Source: DATFNI01 sp963787205
GTDB lineage: Bacteria; Bacteroidota; Rhodothermia; Balneolales; DATFMH01
Direction: 5' to 3'
NCBI GenBank assembly: GCA_963787205.1
Contig: CAWBCD010000031.1
Coordinates: 1 to 64,000 of the forward strand
DNA: 64,000 nucleotides
Shown here: positions 27,201 to 36,500 of the stretch, piece after piece
How the letters are laid out: each line of letters begins with the position of its first letter
How positions within the stretch are numbered: the first letter of the stretch is position 1
Notes under the pieces: generated by a model
Told to the model about the DNA's origin: nothing
Seen by the model: only the letters and a program-made list of their open reading frames with translations
Database searches by the model: none
Program-made: the position numbers and the translations under genes

Positions 27201-27276
27201 CTGGATTGGTATCGCCCGGAGAAATACCTGGTTTTCCGCCCGGGAGATTACCTTCGGTGTGGATATCAAGTTTTAA
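24235..27276 (+). CDS. SusC/RagA-family TonB-dependent outer-membrane transporter
   Basis: 1013 residues. Signal peptide of about 26 residues ending AAATAWA-Q. A carboxypeptidase-regulatory-like domain follows (about 28-105, ITGKVTAKSDGSALPGVNILVKG). Next is a TonB-box region with ELVVVGYGTQEKKSITGSVSSV, a plug (about 115-225, PLIVVDGVP and DASASAIYGTRAASGVILITTK), and a beta-barrel ending in Phe (GVDIKF). The ATG follows GGGAGG by six bases. SusC forms a pedal-bin complex with SusD and imports oligomeric nutrients using TonB energy. The substrate is unknown; the only enzymes downstream are a GH127 and a distant GH3. susD starts 33 bp later in the same transcript. Confidence 0.96.
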   Translation: MERWKHAILLLTTLMFSVTVAATAWAQNTITGKVTAKSDGSALPGVNILVKGTTSGTATAPNGSYTVNVPSMQDTLVFSYIGYKSQVIPINGRSTIDVVLESETYGGQELVVVGYGTQEKKSITGSVSSVSSKDFRQGLVNNPMNLIQGKVAGLSITKPGSDPNQSPTIRLRGLSTLGGNTEPLIVVDGVPGASLSSIDPNDIKSINVLKDASASAIYGTRAASGVILITTKSGTIGGKGGKPTFNMEYNGSTSINTPYRMPKVLSSKQYLALLQQYDPATASKLNNGSTTDWLKEITQTGFNTVHDFAVSGGSDQTAYRASINYRDVQGIQKGTGFKQLNGMLHITQYALNNNLTVKMNLSANSTNRNLGMPDAFRYATIYNPTSPVKGGPNADTYGGYWQNNLFDYFNPVAMIQQDVQKGTDRLLSGSLQGSYDFSQLVPGLSLSAMYSDQRTANNHYQYYPSTDPFRGYNLHGLSIINNDNADNVLFQSMAHYQHSITGKLNVEALAGYQWQQFIYDGQYIYTGNYLTNSFLYNNLGGSQNVKDGLTTLTSYKNSNKDIAFFGRLNLNYGDIFFLQASLRHEGSTQFGANNKWGNFPGASFGVELTNLVNLPNYFNSVKPRVGYGVTGNTPPQSYLSLPLLGPTGQSYLLDGQWIPSYGPTQNPNPNLQWETKRELDVGLDIAMWDSRLQASFDYYTDKTKNLIYQATVPVPPNFSSNEWINIGDLANKGFEGTISYDVIRGADFSWSSNVNFTVPQRTKLVKLSNSLYSFGKVQEQDNLGSPGQNGTTLVRIAEGEALGQLIGYVFQGVNPDGSWKFKDVNGDGVINQSDRVVIGNGLPTFDFGFGNNFRYKNWSLNVHITGTFGHDLLNTFRAFYSDPAIPSLESYNALTSSLDPVLKGLKVPPTLSSYDVQKASYVKVDNVTLGYTFPMKASFPVQSLRLYLTGQNLWTFTNYSGPDPTPQLTDVGNSDNGGFPAYASNPNPLWIGIARRNTWFSAREITFGVDIKF

Positions 27277-27309
27277 AGAGTTTTTAATCTAAAAATGAAG
27301 GTATTAACA

Positions 27310-28947
27310 ATGATTAGAAGGAAAACATCTTTTGTATCGATTGGGTTGGCGCTTGCTCTTTTGTTAGTGGCAGGGTCCTGTACCAACCTCACGGAGAAGC
27401 CGTACGACACGGTCACGACCAACAATTTCTTCAAGACCAATAGTCAATTCTCCTCGGCTTTGGCTGCCGCCTATACGCAACTTAGCTCGTACGCGAGTAC
27501 CGGTAATTTCAACGATCTCCAGGAAGTGACCTCCGACGAGGAGGTGATTCCTCAAAGAGGATCTGACTGGTATGACAACGGGACGCACGTGTCACTGCAG
27601 CAGCATACCTGGGATGTTAAAGAACCGGACATCGACGGAGCCTGGACGTTCCTTTTTGGAGGGGTCAGCACGTGTAACCGCCTGATCTCCCAGTTTAACG
27701 ATCTGACAGCCAGTGGCAGTGTTAGTTCAACGCAGGCAGCAACATATATCGCAGAGCTGAAGGTGATGAGGGCCTTTTATTACTACTGGCTTCTCGACCT
27801 GTACGGAAATGTGCCGATCATTCGTAATTTCAAGACTGCTCCAAAGGCACCATTTCAGCCGAGTTCTAATTTCCAGACAGGCCGGGACAGCGTGTTTAAT
27901 TTTGTGGAAAGCGAGATCAAGAACAATATTGGCCAGCTTTCCCGCAATGTGGACCAGACTACCTATGGCCGTATGGATGTTTGGGGAGCGCATTTCCTGC
28001 TGATGAAACTCTATCTTAATGCAAAAGTGTATACCGGTCAACCTCGTTGGCAGGATTGCATTAATCAGGCCGACTCAATCATCAACTCGGGCAAATTCAG
28101 TCTCGCTACCAACTTCTTCGACAACTTCACAACGAATGATCAGAATTCACCCGAATTTATTTTTGCTATCCCTTACGACCACGTTTACCTGCAGGGATTC
28201 GATTTTGTTCAGGGAACACTTCATTATCTGAGTCAGTTTACCTTTAACCTGACGCAACAGCCGTGGAATGGTTATGCCACACTGGAGGATTTCTATAATT
28301 CCTTCCAGAGTAATGATGTGCGCAAGAAGGGATTCCTGGTTGGATATCAAAAAAGTTCGACCGGACAATACCTGATTGACAACTCCTCCTCTCCGGGTTC
28401 ACCACATGGAGACACCCTTTACTTTACGCCTCAAATCAATGAATTATACCCGAATGCATGGCGTGAGGCAGGGGCCCGTTTCCATAAATTTGAATATGCA
28501 CTGGGTTCCACGAATAACCTGGATAATGACTTCCCGGTATTCCGCTATACCGATGTGCTGATGACCAAGGCTGAGGCTATGTGGCGTCTGGCCGGTGCCA
28601 CTGACACTTACTCAAATGCGGATGCACTGAACCTGGTCAATATGATTCGGGAACGCGCCGGTCTGGCTGATTATACCTCGCTTGATGCATACAAGTTTCT
28701 GATGGAACGAGGCCATGAATTCTATACAGAAATGTGGCGCCGCCAGGACCTGATTCGTTTCAAAGGCGGGTTGCATTACCATTATGACAGCAATGACGTG
28801 CAGGGTGCTGCATATGCTGCTGGCCCTACGGCCTTCAACGACGCGTGGTGGTCTAAGCCCGTAGACGGTGCTGACCATAACGTCTTCCCTATACCGTTCA
28901 ACGAAATGCAGGCTAACGGTAACCTGGTTCAGAATCCTGGATACTAG
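27310..28947 (+). CDS. SusD/RagB-family nutrient-binding lipoprotein
   Basis: 545 residues. A lipoprotein signal ends LLLVAGSC, then a SusD-type N-terminus LTEKPYDTVTTNNFF, TPR-like helices (AELKVMRAFYYYWLLDLYGNVPI) and the C-terminal region EMWRRQDLIRF with VFPIPFNEMQANGNLVQNPGY. This is the surface lid and substrate binder of the SusC channel. Two in-frame starts exist; ATG at 27310 is preferred because AAGGT lies seven bases before it, while ATG at 27295 has no ribosome site and would only add five residues. A strong terminator follows. Confidence 0.95.
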   Translation: MIRRKTSFVSIGLALALLLVAGSCTNLTEKPYDTVTTNNFFKTNSQFSSALAAAYTQLSSYASTGNFNDLQEVTSDEEVIPQRGSDWYDNGTHVSLQQHTWDVKEPDIDGAWTFLFGGVSTCNRLISQFNDLTASGSVSSTQAATYIAELKVMRAFYYYWLLDLYGNVPIIRNFKTAPKAPFQPSSNFQTGRDSVFNFVESEIKNNIGQLSRNVDQTTYGRMDVWGAHFLLMKLYLNAKVYTGQPRWQDCINQADSIINSGKFSLATNFFDNFTTNDQNSPEFIFAIPYDHVYLQGFDFVQGTLHYLSQFTFNLTQQPWNGYATLEDFYNSFQSNDVRKKGFLVGYQKSSTGQYLIDNSSSPGSPHGDTLYFTPQINELYPNAWREAGARFHKFEYALGSTNNLDNDFPVFRYTDVLMTKAEAMWRLAGATDTYSNADALNLVNMIRERAGLADYTSLDAYKFLMERGHEFYTEMWRRQDLIRFKGGLHYHYDSNDVQGAAYAAGPTAFNDAWWSKPVDGADHNVFPIPFNEMQANGNLVQNPGY

Positions 28948-28977
28948 ATCTGAATCATTATTCGAGATCTGAATTGA

Positions 28978-29017
28978 AGTCCGGTTCCGGTTGACAGGGA
29001 CCGGGCTTCTTTTTTTT
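28978..29017 (+). terminator. Intrinsic terminator after susD
   Basis: AGTCCGGTTCC, eight-base loop, GGGACCGGGCT (eleven pairs, two of them G-U), then TCTTTTTTTTT. It separates susC-susD from the FG-GAP genes, so the latter need their own promoter or readthrough. The following 29018-29331 shows no gene and no clear promoter. Confidence 0.88.
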
Positions 29018-29331
29018 CATATTCTGAGATTAGCCGGCCTCCCATTAAGTTGCCCTGAAGAACGTGGTTTAACTTCATCAGATCCAAAGTGAGTAAGGGA
29101 TAAGTCACCACACTGCAACTACAACAGAAATGTTTAACAAGAATCAGCATCTGGCAGACTTTTTTTGCTTTAAAACAGTGGAAAATCTCTTCATCTGTTC
29201 CTGATTTACTATATATTGACACCCTAGACTGACAAGTCTCACGTCGTTTTTTACCTGAGCATAGGCTATTTTCATTGAACAGATTATTAAAAAGCCTGAG
29301 TCGGTTGGTTTTGGGCGTACGGGTTTGGCGC

Positions 29332-32300
29332 ATGCGTAAGTTATCCGCTATGTTGCTTCTGGTATTGCTGGCAGCCTGCTCGCAAAAGAAAGAAATTCGA
29401 AGCGGTACCCATTTGTTTTCACTGCTTCCGCCAGACAGCACTGGTATTCGGTTTATCAATAAGGTAAAGGACAGTAAGGACCTCAACATTGTTAATTACC
29501 TGTATTTCTATGATGGCGGTGGTGTAGCTGCAGGTGATGTAAACAATGACGGATTGCCTGATCTGTTTTTCACTTCCAATCTTGGGAAAAGTCATTTGTA
29601 TCTGAACAAGGGACATTTTCATTTTCAGGACATCACTGATGAAGCGGGTGTCGGCGGTTCACCGGGAGCATGGACGACCGGAGTCACCATGGCCGATGTG
29701 AACGGCGATGGACTGCTGGATATCTACGTATGCCGTGTCAATTACCGGGATAAAAAGGGAGCCAACGAGTTATTCATTAACCAGGGTGTCGGCAAAGATG
29801 GAGTGCCTCATTTTAAGGAAGAAGCGGCGCGTTACGGATTAAATTTTAAAGGATATTCAAAACAGGCTGTCTTTTTTGACTTTGATGGTGACGGTGACCT
29901 GGATATGTACCTCGTCAATCATTCCATCCATACTAAAGCATCATTTGCTCCCATATCCCAGCGGGAAGTACCGGATCTGCAGGCCGGCGACCGGCTCTAT
30001 CGCAACGATAACGGCCATTTTGTTAATGTATCAAAACAGGCAGGTATTTACAGCAGCGCACTTGGGTATGGGCTGGCAGTTTCCGTGGCAGATCTGAATA
30101 ATGACGGATGGCCGGACATATACGTATCCAATGATTTTCATGAAAATGATTATCTATACTATAATAATGGCAATGGAACGTTTTCCGAGGGATTGGAAAA
30201 ATCAATGGGCCATACCAGCCGTGCCTCAATGGGCAATGATATTGGCGATATTAACAACGACGGTAAACCGGACATCGTTGTTGCTGATATGCTGCCCGAC
30301 CAGGAATCGGCACTGAAACGATCTGCCGTACCCATGCCATATGCTTCGGCGCAGGCCAAGTTGTCATACGGGTACTATTATCAGTATACACGGAATACGC
30401 TGCAATTGAACAGGGGAGACGATCCGTCGAATGGAATGGCATTGTTCAGCGATATTTCACCTCTTGCGGGTGTTGAAGCCACTGACTGGAGTTGGGCACC
30501 GCTCCTGTGTGACCTGAATAACGATGGATGGCAGGATCTGTTTATAACCAGCGGCATTCAGCACCGACCCAACGACATGGATTATCTTACCCGGTTGACT
30601 AACGTAAACTCACAAAGTGACCAAACGGGCGGGGATGAACCGAGCGACCTGGAATTGATCAGTTGGATGCCAAAAGCACCGTTACCTAATCACGCGTTTG
30701 CAAATAATGGGAACCTGACATTTACAGATAAATCAAAAAAATGGGGACTTAATTATCGCGGGTATTCGAACGGAGCGGCTTACGTAGATTTAAACAATGA
30801 TGGGGCGCTGGATCTGGTGGTAAATGAAGTCAACGGACCTCCACTTGTCTATCGTAATAATGCGGACAAACTACCCAATCATCACTATTTGAGAGTGAAA
30901 CTGGTTGGGACCGGCATGAATACACTGGGTATTGGTTCCAAGGTTTACGTGTACAGCGACGGCAGAGAATTTTTCAGGTATGAGATGCTGACCCGCGGCT
31001 TTGAATCGTCTGTTGATCCCATCATGCATTTTGGTCTTGGAGACATAACCACGATCGATTCCCTGCGCGTGATATGGCCTGACAGAAGGACTCAAAAACT
31101 GGAAAACATTGCTGACGATACAGAAATCATCCTGAAGCAAAGTGATGCTCACGATCTATGGCATTATCCTCAGAAGCAATCAGCGGTCAGCGGTCTGCGG
31201 TCAGCCAGGCATCGAACATCATTCACGAACTCCCTTCTCAAAAGAGTCAGGGGTGACCTGGGGATTCATTTTCGGCACCGGGAGGATCACTATGTGGATT
31301 TTCAGGATGAACCCCTGATGCCACATATGTTGTCGCGGGAAGGACCCAAAATCGCAGTGGCAGACGTGAATGGCGATGGTCTGCAGGATTTCTACATTGG
31401 GGGTGCCCGCGGACAGGCAGGAGCACTCTATCTTCAGCAGAAAAACGGACGTTTTATCAAAGCCAATGAGCCGGCTTTCCAACTGGACCGGAACAGCGAA
31501 GACATCGGCGCCACGTTTTTTGATGCCAACGGTGATGGTTACCCGGATCTGTATGTGGTGAGCGGGGGAAACGAATATCCGGGTGCGGCTGGTCCCATGC
31601 TGGATCGCCTGTATCTGAATGACGGGAAGGGCCACTTTCACAAAACAGAAGGATATCTTCCTTACATTTATGCCAATGGATCCTGTGTGGCAGCAGCCGA
31701 TTTTGACAGAGACGGCGATCAGGATTTATTTGTTGGAAGTCGTTCACTACCGGGACAGTACGGGGCAACGCCTAAAAATTATCTCCTTCAAAATGATGGC
31801 ACAGGTCATTTCAGGGATGTCACAGATTCACTGGCTCCCGGCTTGAGACGAATTGGTATGGTTACAGATGCGGTATGGACTGATTATGATGGTGACGGAT
31901 GGCCGGATTTGATTATCGTGGGCGAATGGATGCCAATAACCGTCTTTCATAACGAGAAGGGGCACCTTGTGAATGTTACAAAACAAGTGGGCCTCGACAG
32001 CACCAATGGCTGGTGGAACACAATCATGGCCGGTGATTTTAACGGGGATGGGAAGGTGGATTTTCTGGCTGGAAATCTAGGACTTAATTCCGTGTTACAT
32101 GCGTCTCGTAAGTATCCCCTTAAGTTATATCTCGGTGATTTTGATCATAATGGAATAAAAGATCCAATTATCACGTATTACAAAAACGGTAAAGAGTACC
32201 CGCTGGCCAGCCGTGATCAGTTCCTTGCACAGATGCCATCGCTCGCGAATCGTTTCCCGAACTATGCCTCGTATGCCGGTAAGACGATCGACCAGATATT

Positions 32301-32838
32301 CCCGCGGAAGCAGCTTGATTCAGCATTAGTAAAATCCGTTTACACGTTTGCATCCAGTTATATTGAAAATATGGGACTTCGCCCACCGGAGGATACCCTT
32401 AAAGAGCGTGGAGATCGAAGGGCTTCGGCCCACGAAGATGGGAATGGGACATTCACAGTTCATGCTTTGCCAATGACGGCACAATTCAGCCCGATTTATG
32501 CATTTTTAGAAACCGCACTTGGTAAAGGGTATAACGAGTATATCCTCTCAGCCGGTAATATGGATGGTGTAAATCCGCGACAAGGCCGTTACGATGCCGG
32601 GTATGGATTGGTGCTGAAAGATGAGTATTTCCACCATGCTTCATCAGACTCTGGTCGGTTGAAAGGACCTGACTTACAAAAGACTAAAAGAGAGGCTGGT
32701 TTCAAGCCTTTGTCGTTACAAAAGAGTGGCTTCATTGTAAGGGGTGATGTGCGTAGTCTGAAATTACTGAAAAGACCTGCGGACACGCTTATCATTGTTG
32801 GCAGAAACAATGATTCACTCAGGGTTTTTAAATTCTAA
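29332..32838 (+). CDS. Large FG-GAP/VCBS and ASPIC/UnbV lipoprotein (paralogue 1)
   Basis: 1168 residues. Lipoprotein signal MRKLSAMLLLVLLAAC with the lipid Cys at about 16. Two sets of FG-GAP/VCBS propeller repeats with DxDGxxD calcium loops (for example DVNNDGLPDLFF, DFDGDGDLDMYL) flank an ASPIC/UnbV domain (about 520-605, GTGMNTLGIGSK, RGFESSVDP, HFGLG). The C-terminus reads NNDSLRVFKF, shared with the next two paralogues. The first half resembles CRTAC1-type integrin-like propellers; function is unknown but a surface location is likely. The frame opens earlier at a TTG (29275), but the lipoprotein signal fixes ATG 29332. A 21-bp tandem-repeat insertion lies in the linker after the ASPIC domain. 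Confidence 0.88.
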   Translation: MRKLSAMLLLVLLAACSQKKEIRSGTHLFSLLPPDSTGIRFINKVKDSKDLNIVNYLYFYDGGGVAAGDVNNDGLPDLFFTSNLGKSHLYLNKGHFHFQDITDEAGVGGSPGAWTTGVTMADVNGDGLLDIYVCRVNYRDKKGANELFINQGVGKDGVPHFKEEAARYGLNFKGYSKQAVFFDFDGDGDLDMYLVNHSIHTKASFAPISQREVPDLQAGDRLYRNDNGHFVNVSKQAGIYSSALGYGLAVSVADLNNDGWPDIYVSNDFHENDYLYYNNGNGTFSEGLEKSMGHTSRASMGNDIGDINNDGKPDIVVADMLPDQESALKRSAVPMPYASAQAKLSYGYYYQYTRNTLQLNRGDDPSNGMALFSDISPLAGVEATDWSWAPLLCDLNNDGWQDLFITSGIQHRPNDMDYLTRLTNVNSQSDQTGGDEPSDLELISWMPKAPLPNHAFANNGNLTFTDKSKKWGLNYRGYSNGAAYVDLNNDGALDLVVNEVNGPPLVYRNNADKLPNHHYLRVKLVGTGMNTLGIGSKVYVYSDGREFFRYEMLTRGFESSVDPIMHFGLGDITTIDSLRVIWPDRRTQKLENIADDTEIILKQSDAHDLWHYPQKQSAVSGLRSARHRTSFTNSLLKRVRGDLGIHFRHREDHYVDFQDEPLMPHMLSREGPKIAVADVNGDGLQDFYIGGARGQAGALYLQQKNGRFIKANEPAFQLDRNSEDIGATFFDANGDGYPDLYVVSGGNEYPGAAGPMLDRLYLNDGKGHFHKTEGYLPYIYANGSCVAAADFDRDGDQDLFVGSRSLPGQYGATPKNYLLQNDGTGHFRDVTDSLAPGLRRIGMVTDAVWTDYDGDGWPDLIIVGEWMPITVFHNEKGHLVNVTKQVGLDSTNGWWNTIMAGDFNGDGKVDFLAGNLGLNSVLHASRKYPLKLYLGDFDHNGIKDPIITYYKNGKEYPLASRDQFLAQMPSLANRFPNYASYAGKTIDQIFPRKQLDSALVKSVYTFASSYIENMGLRPPEDTLKERGDRRASAHEDGNGTFTVHALPMTAQFSPIYAFLETALGKGYNEYILSAGNMDGVNPRQGRYDAGYGLVLKDEYFHHASSDSGRLKGPDLQKTKREAGFKPLSLQKSGFIVRGDVRSLKLLKRPADTLIIVGRNNDSLRVFKF
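31181..31205. repeat. 7-bp tandem repeat inside the paralogue 1 coding sequence
   Basis: Three units CAGCGGT, CAGCGGT, CTGCGGT plus CAGC. Three 7-bp units keep the reading frame and encode SAVSGLRSA in the linker after the ASPIC domain. The two paralogues downstream lack this stretch. A related GCTGACCGCTGAGAGC (other strand sense) occurs in the intergenic DNA at 37087-37102. Confidence 0.6.
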
Positions 32839-32850
32839 CACAAGTAAAAA

Positions 32851-33474
32851 ATGAGAAGAAAGCGATTTGGTAACCAAATTTGGGTATTGCTACTCTTGTT
32901 AACGCTCGCCGGCTGTGCAAAAAAATCTCATTACCAACAGGTGGTTGATCGTGAACTGGCTTCCGGCGTTAAGCATAATCGCCTGTTCCTTGGTTTTACT
33001 TTAGGCATGACTAAAAAAGAGTTTTATGCCCATGCCTGGGAGCTAAACAAAAAACATTTATTAACGGCCGGTGGTGGTAATCTCTCGATAAGGTACAATC
33101 TTGACAGCCTGAAAATGCCGGCCAAGATGAATTTTTATCCCGAGTTTTATCATGATAAAGTGTCCCTTATGAAGGTCGAAATATCATACTCTGGTTGGGC
33201 ACCGTGGAACAGAAGTCTATATGCCGACAGTCTCGAACAAGACCTGATTCGCCTGTTCGGAAGATGGTATGGACCCGGATTTTTTAAGGTTAAGGGACCT
33301 GACAGCACGAGTGTCTACGTAAAGATAGACGGCAACCGGCAAATCGCAATGAAGCCGACATTCAACCAGGCAGCTGTTAAGGTGCTGTTCTCCGATTTGA
33401 AGGTAGAACATGAGATAAAACAAGAGAATCGATCAAAGTCTTCTCTCTGGAGCAAGTTCAAGTCGCTCTTTTAA
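32851..33474 (+). CDS. Small hypothetical lipoprotein
   Basis: 207 residues. A basic start and hydrophobic core end in LLTLAGC, a clear lipobox. The mature part shows a charged, mixed alpha/beta pattern with GFTLGMTKKEFYAHAWELNKK and a lysine-rich C-terminus (ENRSKSSLWSKFKSLF). I do not recognise the family. It starts 12 bases after paralogue 1 and ends 51 bases before paralogue 2, so it is very likely co-transcribed with them and may be an accessory of the FG-GAP lipoproteins. Confidence 0.8.
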   Translation: MRRKRFGNQIWVLLLLLTLAGCAKKSHYQQVVDRELASGVKHNRLFLGFTLGMTKKEFYAHAWELNKKHLLTAGGGNLSIRYNLDSLKMPAKMNFYPEFYHDKVSLMKVEISYSGWAPWNRSLYADSLEQDLIRLFGRWYGPGFFKVKGPDSTSVYVKIDGNRQIAMKPTFNQAAVKVLFSDLKVEHEIKQENRSKSSLWSKFKSLF

Positions 33475-33525
33475 CCGGATGTTCGTTTTACAATCGCTGA
33501 AAAACATGGATAAAGGTAGTTTAAC

Positions 33526-36500
33526 ATGCTGAAAAAGTGGCCCGCCTGGCTGTTTTTGCTGTCGTTTATCCTTGTTAACTGCAGTCACAAACAGAAGGTC
33601 AAGCGAACATTGTTTAGATTGTTGCCCGCTTCAAGAACCGGTGTAACATTCTCGAACAACCTGAAGCCAACCCCCAAGCTCAATACCTACACGTTCCGTA
33701 ATTTTTACGATGGCGGTGGTGTGGCGTTGGCGGACGTTAATAATGACGGTCTGATTGACATCTATTTCACGGGTAATAACGTAGGGAACCGGTTATACCT
33801 GAATAAGGGGAATTTTCATTTTGAGGATGTTACTAAAGAAGCCGGCGTGGGCTGCGACAGCCTGTGGTCGACGGGCGCTACATTTGTAGATGTGAATGGT
33901 GATGGCCTGCCCGACTTATTTGTATGTATCTCGGGACCTCCCGGAGGCAAAGATCGCCACAATATGCTGTTCATCAACCAGGGAGTTGGCAAGGATGGTG
34001 TTCCCCGTTTTAAAGACGAGTCGGTTAAATATGGATTGGCGCTTTCCGGCCTGTCAATGCAGGCTTCCTTTTTCGATTATGATGGCGACGGCGACCTGGA
34101 TATGTATCTGCTAAATAACCCGATTCGTTCGGTTATCAATTTTTCGGAAAAAACGGGGTCGCAGCGCAAGATACCCGATCCATTGGGCGGTAATAAATTA
34201 TACAGAAACGACAATGGCCATTTTGTTGATGTAACGCAGAAAGCCGGGATTTACAGCAGTATCATCGGTTTCGGGCTAGGGGTCAGCGTAAGCGATGTCA
34301 ATCGTGACGGCTGGCCCGACATCTACATATCCAACGATTTCTTCGAACGGGATTACCTGTACCTGAACAACCATGACGGCACGTTCCGGGAAGTGCTGCC
34401 AAAGGAGATGCAAGGGACAAGTCTGAGTTCAATGGGGGCCGACATTGCGGACGTTAATAATGACGGCTGGCCGGACGTGTTTGCCACCGACATGCTGCCG
34501 CAGAATGAAGCGAGATACAGAACAAAGACATCCATCCAGAGCTGGAAAGAATACCAGGAAAATATAAAAAAGGGGTATTACTACCAGTTCACACGGAATA
34601 CGTTGCAACTGAATAACGGTGACGGAACTTACAGTGAAATCGGACGTCTTGCCGGAGTGGATGCCACCGACTGGAGCTGGGGTGCCCTCATGTTCGACAT
34701 GGACAATGCTGGTTTCAACGACATCTTTGTCGCCAACGGCATTTACAGGGATCTGTTGGATCAGGATTATACACATACCATGTCGAATCCAAGGGCGATG
34801 ATGCATATTCTGAAGAATAAAACCACGGGCATATTGAAACTGATAAAACTTATGCCCAGCGAACCCATTTCGAATTATGCGTTTCATAACAATGGCGATC
34901 TGACCTTCTCTGATTCATCAGAGGCCTGGGGTTTTGCCCGGCCGGATTTCTCCAATGGGGCGGCCTATGGGGATCTGAATAATGACGGGGCCATGGATTT
35001 GGTGGTTAACAATGCAAATATGCCGGCATCCATCTACGAAAATAGGTCCCCCAAACTACGTCCGGACAACCACTGGCTGACTGTGATTCTTAAAGGCGAT
35101 CCACCTAATACAGGTGCGATCGGCGCAGAAGTCACCTTGTGGCATAATGGTCAGCAGCAATATCGCTACGAAATGCCTACCCGTGGCTTTGAGTCGTGCA
35201 GCGACCCTCGTCTGCATTTTGGCCTGGGCAGGACTGACGCGATAGATTCTCTTCAGGTTCGCTGGCCTAACGGACAGCTGAGTGATCTGTATCACACTAC
35301 AGCAGATCAGTTTCTTACGATCCGGCAAAAAGATGCTCCACCGGCCGGATCGCTGCGCTGGTATCACCCTGACTCCAGACCTGACGTCCGAACCCTGCTT
35401 AGTGATGTGACTAAAAAGTCGGGCGTTAATTGGTCGCATCATGAAGATAATTTTAATGATTTCACACGGAATCCGCTTCTTTTTCAGATGCGTTCTGATG
35501 AAGGTCCGAAGATTTGTGTTGGCGACGTAAACGGGGACGGAAGACAAGATTTTTATGTTGGTGGTGCCAAAGGACAAGCAGGGGCCTTGTTCGTACAGCA
35601 GAAAGATGGCCGGTTTCGGATGATGAAGGAGCCGGCTTTTGAGAAGGACAAGCTCAGTGAAGATATCGGGTGCACTTTTTTTGATGCTGATGGAGATGGT
35701 GATATGGACCTCTATGTGGCCAGTGGAAGTGATGAATTCCCTTCCAGTTCACAGGCGTTGCTGGACCGTCTATATCTGAATGACGGACATGGTCATTTTA
35801 CCCGATCTCCTGAGGAGTTGCCAACCACTCATTATGTTAGCTCATCGGTGGTCCGTGCGGCTGATTTCAACCACGACGGGCGCCAGGATCTGTTTGTGGG
35901 CGAGCGGTTCAAACCGTTTGATTATGGTGCTCCGACAAACGGGTATCTGCTCGAAAACGAAGGCAACGGCAAATTCCGGAACGTGACTGCAAAATTAGCT
36001 CCAGGTCTCAAACACGACGGGATGATCACCGACGCTCAATGGTGTGATTATAACCATGATGGTTATCCGGACCTGGTTGTTGTCGGTGAATGGATGGGTA
36101 TCCAGATCTGGCGCAATGACGGGGGACACGGATTCACAAATGTTACGAATGAACTAGGGCTGGACCACCTGAAAGGTTGGTGGAACGTGATCGCCAAAGG
36201 GGACCTGAATGATGATGGGCGGCCAGACTTTATAGTCGGAAACCTGGGGCTTAACAGTCGGTTGAAAGCCAGCCCACAGCGACCGGTGCTTATGTATGTG
36301 GGCGATTTTAATGGAAACGGGCTGATCAAGCATATCCTGACAGCATACAACGGCAAGGAATCCTATCCGATGGTCCTGCGGCAAGATTTACTGCAGGAAT
36401 TCCCAAAACTCAGAGACAAGTACCCGACATACAAGAGTTACCGGAACCAGAAGATTGGAGATATCTTTACACAGGAACAGCTAAAAACAGCGATTGTCGA

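Noticed and set aside
28944..29489. 181-codon minus-strand frame across the susD terminator
   Set aside because: Overlaps the terminator and the signal peptide region of the plus-strand lipoprotein; shadow frame.
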